Shown: positions 1 through 7,782 of the stretch, piece by piece
Layout: each line of letters begins with the position of its first letter
How positions within the stretch are numbered: the stretch's first letter is position 1
DNA from: Hymenopellis radicata
Lineage: Eukaryota > Basidiomycota > Agaricomycetes > Agaricales > Physalacriaceae
Length of the DNA stretch: 26,786 nt
Direction of reading: 5' to 3'
NCBI GenBank assembly: GCA_015501595.1
Contig: JADNRX010000680.1
Location: 1 to 26,786, forward strand
Position numbers and translations under genes: made by a program
The notes under the pieces: model-generated
What the model was told of the DNA's origin: nothing
The model's input: only the letters and a program-made list of their open reading frames with translations
The model's database searches: none

Positions 1-547
1 CGTCGTCAAAGAGCCAACTGCTTCAATATCCGATAAAACTTGAAGCTGTCGCATTCGCCGGAGGAGGACCTCAGCCGCGAGAATTTCCCTATGAAGTGCC
101 GTCACAAACGAACTTCACAGCGAATTTCAAAACACACCTTTTCGCTGAACCCAAGCCTCTGCGGCGAGCAGATCCACACTGCTCAAAGTCCACTTGTCCG
201 TAATTCGTCCAAGTCGCGATTTGAAGAGCGGAAAGTCGATATCTGGGCGATACTTATTTGCGAGAAGAGATGACGCGTCGTTCCTAGGCGGAGTCAGTTT
301 TCCACGTATGAGAGGGTGATGGTTTGGGACGAACCTTGGTCATCACGTGTGATCGACGTCTTCTCAGCTCTGTTCCTTGAATCCTTCCGACCATCATGTC
401 GCTGACATCTTCTCTTCCGCCGCTCCACGCCTGAATCGACCCTCAAGGTCATTGGGAATATGTGTTGTCTTGATTCCGGCGAAGGGCCCCCTGGTCGGAC
501 GACTGAGTCTCTTTCTGAACCTTAGAGTCTATTAGTTAGAGGAACTT
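1..547. other. Stretch without a recognisable gene
   Basis: No frame here reads like a protein. The small open frames have no conserved-looking blocks and no credible splice sites joining them. An E-box-like core (CACGTG) lies near 339-344. I see no tRNA or rRNA signature. It may be the continuation of a repeat-rich insertion that begins left of the window. Confidence 0.4.
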
Positions 548-593
548 TGGTGACGCACCTTAATGCCCATTGGTGACGCACCTTAATGCCCAT
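548..593. repeat. Perfect 23-bp tandem duplication
   Basis: Two adjacent 23-bp units (548-570 and 571-593), each beginning TGGTGACGCACC, are identical. This is a simple local duplication with no coding context. Confidence 0.9.
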
Positions 594-639
594 TGACGCT
601 GTGTCGTCGCCTTCGTCTTGACTATCTCCTCGACCCTCT

Positions 640-1170
640 CATGCCTGCCGCGGATTCTGACCCCGGATCTGAACGTATTGAGCTGCTCTGCACTCGGCGT
701 GACTTCCCAAAATGCTGAGCCCGGATCTGGATGAATTGGCCGACTGTCTTCTCTGTCCATGCGCCGCACAAGTCTTGAGTTTGTCCTGGCTAAGAGTGTA
801 TGAGTCTTTAGCGGGCGAAGTGGAATAAGGCGACGACTCACTGCTTGCTGACATTCTCAAAAAATCCACACCCGGATCTGGACGAATTGAGGGACTATCT
901 CTACGTCGCGAGAGCCCGACACTCCCGATACCCCTGGAACAATAAAGACTGTATGGAATTTCAGCAGGCGAACGGGGTCAAGACTTTGAGACCGACTTAC
1001 GGACTATCTCGCTGAACACTCCCGAAATCCAAACCCGAATATCTGGACAGATTGAGCGACTGTCGTCTCGCGAACCGCCTATGCTCACCCCGTTACTGAA
1101 AGACTTGTTCGGGAGGCTAGCGTCGACTATGTGAATTTTCAGCGCCGAAACAGTGTTAAGACAAGGTAGG
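640..1170. repeat. Degenerate tandem repeat array, period about 150-165 bp
   Basis: Related blocks recur. A 'CCCGGATCTG-GA-GAATTG' core appears near 661 (weaker), 720, 870 and 1034. Each later core follows a 'GAC/CAC-TTCCC-AAA' lead-in near 700, 850 and 1015. A 'TTTCAGC-GGCGAA' type tail is seen near 959 and 1138. Spacing of the last three cores is about 150 and 165 bp. The units are diverged and carry indels, and no long frame spans them, so this looks like a decayed non-coding tandem repeat. Confidence 0.6.
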
Positions 1171-1740
1171 CTTACCATTCTCTTTGAAACCATCGTGGAA
1201 GGCTGAAAATACGCTGAGACGACATAATTGCAGCGAACGAGCGGGACAACTTGCTGGTGGGAGACATGATGGCGGGAGGGAAATGACTTGCCGAACACCT
1301 GTATTCCTTACCAAACTAGGCACATTTTCGCATTCGGGACTCTAGGCCTTGCTTCGTAAGACCCTGTCCGGCACACCAAAAGTTGCTTTCCTGTTGCAAG
1401 TCATGATCAATCTTAGTGTCCGGTGTATTCATGAGATTGTCCTTGATTTTCCGAGTTGATCAACACCAAGAACAGCGTAAAGCAACCTTACTATTCCATG
1501 AGCAAAGGTAAAAGTACCTCTGTTCCCAGAATAGTAAGGTACGTGAGGTGGTTCCCTGAATATTGCAATGACGGAGGAGAGGATTTCATTGACCTTGTAG
1601 CATAGTACTGAGAACGTTGAAGAGGATGTCAAGTATATGGGTTGAAAGCTACATATCGCCGCTATCGACTGGTACAGCGGAGAAGTGAATTGGACACGAA
1701 GAAGTGTGGCGCAACGGTGTGCCAAGTCCGTGTGTACGTC
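1171..1740. other. Stretch without a recognisable gene
   Basis: Short open frames occur on both strands but overlap one another and show no domain-like composition. I see no repeat, RNA gene or regulatory site I can support. Confidence 0.35.
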
Positions 1741-2100
1741 AGTGGTCCGATAGCGAAGTCACGGGAAATCGGTCTCGAGAGGGTATATAAACCCTCTGGA
1801 CAACAGCAGAGCCTCAGAGTCTTGTTCTCCTCCCACTGCAGTAAACGGCACGGGTCCTGGAAGCCAAGAGCTAACCTTCCGTCCACCGGGACGGCCGCGG
1901 GGCTCTTGGGGAAAGGGAGCCGCGTCAGACGTTCCACACTGTGGTACGCCGTCGTCAGACGTTCGTACAAAGCCCTCTCTGAGGCCATCAGTCTAATCAA
2001 CTGGTGTGAGCCAAGAGGTAGCCCCGAGTTTCTCGGGGTTCCTTTTCGGCTTATTGGGGCCCGTCAGGCCGGGCGCTAGCTGGCATTTTTTCTCTAGAAA
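1741..2100 (+). promoter_or_regulatory. Promoter-like and hairpin segment, possible solo-LTR remnant
   Basis: A TATA box (GGTATATAAACCC) lies at about 1780-1792. It is followed by GC-rich transcribed-looking sequence in which an 11-bp motif, GTCAGACGTTC, is repeated at about 1924 and 1954. A perfect 7-bp stem hairpin, CCCCGAG-TTT-CTCGGGG, lies at 2022-2038. TATA followed by a compact hairpin resembles the U3/R layout of a fungal LTR, but I could not define TG...CA ends or a target duplication. An ordinary promoter is the alternative. Confidence 0.3.
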
Positions 2101-2183
2101 ACGTGGACTTGCGTTCATTTTCAAAGTACCTGCACAGCCACCACATATGTTAATTGTAACTTTGTCTCGATTATTGGACTTTT

Positions 2184-2418
2184 TCCTACGGTAGGCTCTT
2201 CCAAATGACAGGCTCTTCCTCTCCTCCAAGGCCCAGCTGAACACTCCTCGTCGTTCAAGAGTTATTCGACGTCCACGATCCCCGAGCCAACACAGCCACA
2301 GTGGCGCGCGCAACACAGGAGACGACACGCAGACGACGCGCGAGGAAGAGCTGGACTTAACCACCACCTTGGCATATTGCTAACTTTTCTCTTTGTCCTA
2401 CGGTAGGCTCTTCCAAAT
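2184..2418. repeat. Pair of 23-bp direct repeats flanking 189 bp
   Basis: Identical 23-bp copies beginning TCCTACGGTAGGCTC lie at 2184-2206 and 2396-2418. The 189 bp between them contains no clear gene. The right copy ends about 110 bp beyond the last recognisable base of the gamma-tubulin-complex pseudogene, so the repeat may mark the rearrangement that removed the rest of that gene. Confidence 0.8.
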
Positions 2419-2530
2419 AATATCAAGTTTCATTGCTCTGATTTCTAGTTGTACACAGTGCGTAGTTCAAGAGATATTCAAGCCCGAGCTAGCAGGCGGT
2501 AAGTCCCAAATAGGAAACCCGCGCACTCAC

Positions 2531-4747
2531 CAAGACGTTCTAGATGTTAGCATGATGCGAGGAGACACGACGCACCCGAAGAATGTCGCAATCCCGTTCG
2601 GCGGCCATCCTCGTAACGCAGATGTGTACCCTTCCGTCCAGTAATCCGGATCCAGCAGCCCCACTCCAAACGCACCGGAACCCAAGCCGTTGCTCTCAAT
2701 GAAAAACTCGTCGTCGATATCCCCAATGCCCATGCCGTCTTTCAACCATTGACCCACCATGCTCCAAAGCGGCTCAGAGCTTCGGATGAAGACTCTCATC
2801 ACGACGCCTGCAGTGATACGCTCGCCTCGCTCCAGGTTCTCCTGTATCACAGCGAAGAGCCGATCCAACAAAGCAGCCGTAGTCGTCGACGGCGATGCCC
2901 TCGGTGAATGGTCTTGCCCAAAGACACTTCGCACGACGCTTAATAACACAGAAAAGGCACCTTCGAACTTGTCGCGTGTCTGGACCTCCAGCGACAACAA
3001 ACTCACGACGAGGCTTGCCCCGGCAATGCCCCATTAGTAGCCAAAACAATCTGTTCCTCCTTTTCTGCACACCAGGTATCTAAAAGACGTAGCTCAGCGT
3101 CCACTGCATCGGCGAACGCCTCCAATGTTCGCGTCTTCGACTTGGAACCACTTGGTGTGCTGAAAACTCGTGTGACAAAGTTACGCAGGTGCTTTAGGCA
3201 GGTACATCGCTCGCCGAGGGACGCCAGGATGGAAGCCTGAGATGCGAGGGAGAGATGCAGCAATCTCGGTGTTGCACTTGTGATCTGGTACGCGTCATTT
3301 TGCCAGTGAAGCATTACGTTGCTGCGACCTTGTAAAGCTATCAGTACTTCCCGCACAGCGTCATGTTCGTAGATGTATTTCTAGGACTTTGGATTAGAGA
3401 CACGGAATACGCGAGTGCAAGCAGGCTTACGTCGGCTAGGTGCACAAATTCAGTTGGGACAGCTCGATTGCGCCCCATCACGTTCTGTAATGTTGGTCCT
3501 AACCAAGTTGTTAGGACGTCAAGACGTCAATAACTGGCCGCTCCGTACCTAATGTACTAGCATTACCAATATCAAATCTCGTGCTCGTACCCTGCACAGG
3601 CATCCTCCAGTCACTGCGCCAATACTGTCTGGCCTGAAGGTCCTCGACCTCTTTTCGATGAAGCACAGATAACCGTATGTCTGGAAGTGACGGTGTGAAA
3701 GCCGGCGAAGACGTCGGGGAAGGTGATCTTGGTGGTGTGGGCAACGAGTCCGACGAGCGCTCGATATCGATGTCGTCCGAGTGAAGAGACCAAAGAGAGG
3801 ACGCGTCACTGTCTGAATCTGGTTCTCGCTGATTCTTGATGCTCCCTGGTGGCATCCCGTATACACCTTCCCAATGTTCTCCTTCGAATGGATCGTCTTC
3901 GAGGATCTTCTTCCATGTCAGAACCTCTACGGCAGGAGGAGGAGCGTTGAGATTGAAGAGATATGATGACGCATAGGTTGAGGTGCTAGACTCGGGCGCG
4001 TTTGCTAAACAAAACTACTTTGCAGATCAGGCAAGTGAATCTGAGTAGTATGCCGACTTACGAGCAACTGCAGATGGGATGGTAAAGCCTATCGCAAGTC
4101 AGACGTCGTCGCGAACGACAATGCTTGATGTACCTTTATTTCCTGATCAAGGTCGTGTTCCTTTTCAAAGTTCTCTTTCAGACGCTTGTAAGACGTTTCA
4201 AGTGCGTCTGCAAGGGCGTCGTGGGACTGTATTCGAGCCTTTTGCACATGTCTAGTCGAGTAATCAATGAATCTAGCTCGACGTTGACGCGTACTAAGGC
4301 GCACCCTCCCATCGTTCTGTCCGCTGCGACCTGCTCGATAGTGACCCCAACCTTGTTGAGCATTGTGCCCTCAAGACTGAGGCTTCGGGTCGCATAGTCG
4401 ATGCTGGCGTGGTATTCCGTCTCGTCTTCATCGCCTTGGAGGTTGCGAACCAGTTGTTCGCACAGTGACACAATTTTCAGATGATTGGCCCGCAATTGAC
4501 GCGACTGAGGGCGTGCGGTAAGGCGGGATATTGGGCGCATAGAGGCACTTGACACCGGGCGTATGCCTTGGCTCGTTGAAGGTTGACTCGAAGATGGCCG
4601 TATGGTACCGCTATACGGATGGTGTATTGACTGGCTGGAAGACGGCCGTACCGTTTGGGTCGGAGTCGCGCGCGGCGTGACACTCGAGACCGGCCGTCTG
4701 GACGCAGCAGATGCCGGTCGTGGTCTGTCCGCACTCGTTGGCCTCAT
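2531..4747 (-). pseudogene. Gamma-tubulin complex component, GCP5-like (Spc97/Spc98 family), truncated and frameshifted
   Basis: Intact relatives bind gamma-tubulin in the microtubule-nucleating ring complex at the spindle pole. Proposed exons: 4747-4305, 4251-4134, 4088-4062, 4004-3431, and 3380 down to 2531. The N-terminus is a Ser/Pro/Arg-rich tail followed by a charged helix. The fourth exon has TWKKILEDDPFEGEHWEGVY, typical of GCP5-type proteins; the last has EPLWSMVGQWLKDGM and DEFFIESNG of the GCP N-terminal (GRIP1) region. Lesions: exons 2-4 join only with a 1-nt phase mismatch; an 8-bp tandem duplication (GACGTCTT GACGTCCT, minus strand, 3528-3513) puts a stop in exon 4, and one copy removed restores the frame; a 1-nt loss near 3004 shifts the last exon. 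That exon ends at a good donor (TTG|GTGAGT, 2531/2530), but no further exon is visible, so the C-terminal gamma-tubulin-binding half is absent. Family call is fairly firm; subtype less so. Confidence 0.72.
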
Positions 4748-5285
4748 CGGTGGGGCTGCTCTTCGTGGTTGTGATCAAAGATCGGTGGTCACGACTCTGT
4801 CACCGACCACCACCATGGCATCCGATTTCAGCACTTGCCACTATTGTCAGAGCCTTTGTCCCTCTACTTCGACCGGATATATGCGCGTTGAACTTGAAGT
4901 TTTCGGGATTACTTTACCGAGAGTTACAGCTCAGGCTGAGCTCGGATGTCGGAAGGCCAAACGTTGACTTTTGTCTTAGATCAGGCCAAAAAGAACACCC
5001 AAATTCACTGGGGGATTTAGGTCTCTTTAAGGCAGAATATCTGAAGGACTACTGGAGATTTGGAAACTGCAGGCAAGCCTTCTGCTCTCTTGCTAAACAC
5101 AACCTGTATCTCTCCACATAGGTGGCATCATCTTGAAGTCAAATCATTGCCTAGCTGACCTGACAGACATGTCTTGTGTCATGTACTCTCCAAAATTACA
5201 AGCCTATTCGGCCAGATCATGGACTTCCTGTTCGCTGGTTATAAGCACAGCACCGGAGAGCTGCTTCGTTTAGGACAAGAGTCTT
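4748..5285. other. Upstream region of the GCP5-like gene, no clear gene
   Basis: This lies between the GCP5-like start codon and the retrotransposon. It presumably holds the 5' UTR and promoter of that minus-strand gene, but I see no clear TATA box. Plus-strand open frames up to about 5120 have no recognisable domain and are likely chance. The last bases (GTCTT, 5281-5285) abut the LTR. Confidence 0.4.
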
Positions 5286-5840
5286 TGTTGTGAATGTGTG
5301 TAGATTTGGGTGATGCGCGTGCGTGCGCGAGAGCGTGGTTCGTAATGCTGTGCAAGTGAGCAGTGTGGCTGTGCACTTGTGAGCGGGCGTGGGTTCGGTT
5401 ACCGGTGAGAACCTAGTAGTCGGGTGTACGTGTAGTGTGAAATAGAGTGTGTGTTGGCGCACAGTCTGATCGTGCGTATGCCAGAAGAGTGAGTGAAGGT
5501 AAGCGAAGTCTTATCTCGCGTTACCAAGGTCGTGTGTGTGTTCCGCGAAGTCTTATCTCGCGTTGTGGAACGATGGCAGCTTAATTCTTGTAGTTAAGCT
5601 AGGTTGTAATCATGAGTGTAAAAAGGTTATGTATTCAAGGCCACTTCTTCATATATATACTAGTACAGTAGATTCATGACTCAGTTGAGGAGTCAGTAAG
5701 AGTAAGAAAAAGTCATTAAGCGGTAGCTCAGGCCTACCGATGAGTCAAGGTGAGTAGTTGAAAGAAAGAGAAAGGTTTCATAGAGTCAGGCCAGTCCGAG
5801 ATGCCCTTGGAAACTAATCAATGTTAAGAATTCCATAACA
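5286..5840 (-). repeat. 3' LTR (555 bp)
   Basis: TG...CA termini on both strands. It matches the copy at 15741-16295 base for base as far as I can compare. It contains a TATA tract at about 5651-5660 and two copies of a 20-bp motif, GCGAAGTCTTATCTCGCGTT, at 5503-5522 and 5545-5564; the ends of each motif (GCGA...TCGC) are complementary. The polypurine tract lies immediately inside it. Confidence 0.95.
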
Positions 5841-5853
5841 TAGCCCCCCGTGA
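5841..5853 (-). promoter_or_regulatory. Polypurine tract, plus-strand primer site
   Basis: In element sense this reads CAC-GGGGGG-CTA directly before the 3' LTR start (TGTTATGG). A G-run ending at the LTR edge is the expected place for the RNase H-resistant primer of second-strand DNA synthesis. The tract is short and its last three bases include pyrimidines, so the exact primer end is inferred. Confidence 0.7.
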
Positions 5854-5868
5854 GTGAAACTGCTCACC

Positions 5869-7394
5869 TCAGGTACGTCGGCGTCTTCGAAAGTACCGGG
5901 AAAACAGCCGACCCCTTCTGTTGAAGCGGTTCATGGAAATGACCACATCCTCGTCGGAGCTGTTCACTGCTACCTGCTCCGGGACGCTTTCGAGGGATGA
6001 GTTAGGACTTTGGTAGTGGAACTGGTTCGGCACCTCCGAGACGGGAGCGATGATCCCATCACACAATTCCTCGTGAGAGAGCGCCTCGTCTTGGAGAATC
6101 AAAGAGGATTCCGGGGCCAAAGGGAAATCAAAATCGCTGAGATTCAAGGAGTTCATCTCGATGTCGCAGTCGTAATCCTCGATGGTAATGCCTGATGTGA
6201 AAATTAGTAAAGAAGACAAGCATGAGACGTCGACGAACCAGCAGTACGATCAGCGAGATGGCTGAAGGATGAACTGTCCGAATCCGAGTCCACCTTTACC
6301 GAAGCATCGTCCTCTTCTTCTCTCCATCCTCCGAGTAACGGCGTGGTATCCGCACTGGAATCCGAGAGATACGCGCTTGAGATCCCATACATAGGATCCC
6401 GGCGGTCCGTCTCATGAACTGGGGCGAAGGTGTTGACGAAGAGGGAAGATCGGTCAGAGCTGACCGGTGATGGAGTAGGGGAAATAGGAGGGTCCTCCGG
6501 TAGCAGAATAGTCGGGAGTCTGGGGGCGTTCGAGATGTAGACATCTACTTGAACGCGCGAATGGTCGGGAGAGTCACTCCTATGAACTACGTACTCCTCG
6601 AGAATGGCGTCTGGATCGGGCTCGGGACTGCCAAAACGAGGATAGTGCAAAGGACGTTGGGTATCTCCCGACCGTCTCCGTAACTCGGCCAGGAAGAAGA
6701 TGAGACCGGGAGTAACTGCCGCAAGAAAGTCGTAAGAAGTCCATTCCTCCGTCGCGCCATAGTTCCAGCGCGCAGCTGTGCCGTTATCTTCTGAGCTGCG
6801 AACGACAATGACGACCAGTCCAATCATGCGTCGGAGATAAAACTGGGTTGTCCTTAGGTGCGTGCTTGCGTCAGCATGGTTCGTCCACGCTGAATCTATG
6901 AAGTCGGGAATATAGGAAGGCAGCGATGAGCCTGCTAGAAATAGATATGAGAGCTGTTTCTGCATTGAGCGAAGTACTTACTTGACGCGCCGTAATATTA
7001 TCGTCCGACTCATCGAACAGAATATCGAGGATAGTCTCTTCGGTCAGCAGAGAAGACGTTTCGTCCTGCAGCCCATAGAAGATGAGATCCCCTGTAAGGA
7101 AATCAGTAATGGCAGAATCAGGGCAGATCCCCACTCACTAAGGACGAGGAACGCGATGACGATCCTCGCAATGACGTCTCTAGAAAGGCCAAAGTCTCCA
7201 TTCTCGAGCTGAACGATGTCGGTCGCGACGGGATCGGCAATACCGGGCGCCACGAGTTCTTCAAGGATGGGTAGGATGCTGTTGGTGGTAAGGAGTTGCA
7301 GGATGCGATAGAGGGGATGATAAGGCGAAACAGAAGTGGGAATGAGCCTGGTGAAAGGCGAGTACATGTTGTTGGTGGGAGTTGGTTCAGTCAT
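5869..7394 (-). CDS. Accessory protein gene of the retrotransposon, four exons, unknown function
   Basis: The gene lies inside the LTRs, downstream of integrase, in the same sense. Proposed exons: 7394-7139, 7091-6978, 6931-6239 and 6191-5869. Introns 1 and 3 are each 47 nt, with donors GTGAGT and GTTCGT, acceptors TTACAG and CATCAG, and a TTACTAAT-like branch in intron 3. The join gives 461 residues. Only intron 2 is awkward: the strong donor GTAAGT at 6981 breaks frame, while a weaker GTACTT at 6977 keeps it. The protein has short hydrophobic stretches near the end of exon 1 (IVIAFLVL) and in exon 3 (MIGLVVIVV), a long Ser/Asp/Pro-rich middle, and a strongly basic tail (SRYFRRRRRT). No signal peptide or clear membrane span is seen, so an envelope role is not supported by sequence. 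The stop codon is 28 bp from the LTR. I do not recognise the family; a captured host gene or a lineage-specific third ORF are the alternatives. Confidence 0.7.
6192..6238 (-). other. Intron 3 of the accessory gene (47 nt)
   Basis: Donor GTTCGT after ...ACTGCTG, a branch-like TTACTAATTTT, acceptor CACATCAG. Removal joins exon 3 to exon 4 in phase 1 (a Gly codon) and skips the stop that ends the exon 3 frame. It is the best-supported intron of the gene. Confidence 0.75.
7092..7138 (-). other. Intron 1 of the accessory gene (47 nt)
   Basis: Donor GTGAGT, a branch-like TACTGAT, acceptor TTCCTTACAG. Removal keeps the frame and avoids the out-of-frame run that would follow exon 1. It has the same length as intron 3. 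Confidence 0.72.
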
Positions 7395-7422
7395 TGTGAA
7401 GTTCTTGTCCGTTTCGCATGGT

Positions 7423-7430
7423 CTTTTATA
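7423..7430 (-). promoter_or_regulatory. TATA box of the accessory gene
   Basis: TATAAAAG (minus strand) begins 36 nt upstream of the accessory ATG, in a GC-balanced context (GGTATAAAAGACC). This places a core promoter inside the element, separate from the LTR promoter. The expected start would leave only a short 5' UTR. Confidence 0.55.
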
Positions 7431-7782
7431 CCTTCCAATTTTCGCTTCCGACGTGTTTTCTCACAGCTGATGCCAAGCTTTCAAGGAATCATGATAAGTC
7501 ATGATAGAAAATAGCCAGAGTAAAGAAACAATAGTCAAGAGGTGGACGCGAAATGAAGTCGTGAATCAAGATGCAAAGCCTCCGTAATTACTTCTCCTTT
7601 TGGACAAGTGTAAGAACCCGACCCGAATGGTTTGACCAGTTGATTATGCCTTTAGGCAGTCAATCAGAAGATGGATAGAGGAAATGAAAGGTGGAAATGA
7701 ATGGTCGTGTGGAATGAGTTGAAATGCTAGTTCGTCTTCGCGAATGTTCGCATTCCCGATTTGGCTGATCTGGGCCCATGCG
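7431..7782. other. Spacer between integrase and the accessory gene
   Basis: No credible frame on either strand. In element sense it is the 3' flank of integrase and the upstream region of the accessory gene, so it could hold promoter elements beyond the TATA box. No repeat or hairpin stands out. Confidence 0.5.

Noticed and set aside
548..1170. CRISPR-like array
   Set aside because: Units are too long and diverged, have no constant repeat with unique spacers, and the sequence is fungal.
1642..2079. 145-codon plus-strand frame
   Set aside because: No domain-like content, overlapped by an equally long minus frame, and includes the TATA box and hairpin; more likely non-coding.
5217..5462. 81-codon minus-strand frame in the 3' LTR
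   Set aside because: It equals the LTR part of the upstream gag extension and continues into flanking DNA; not a separate gene.
5869..7394. Calling the accessory gene an envelope gene
   Set aside because: Only the position suggests it. I see no signal peptide, cysteine-rich ectodomain, cleavage site or clear transmembrane anchor.
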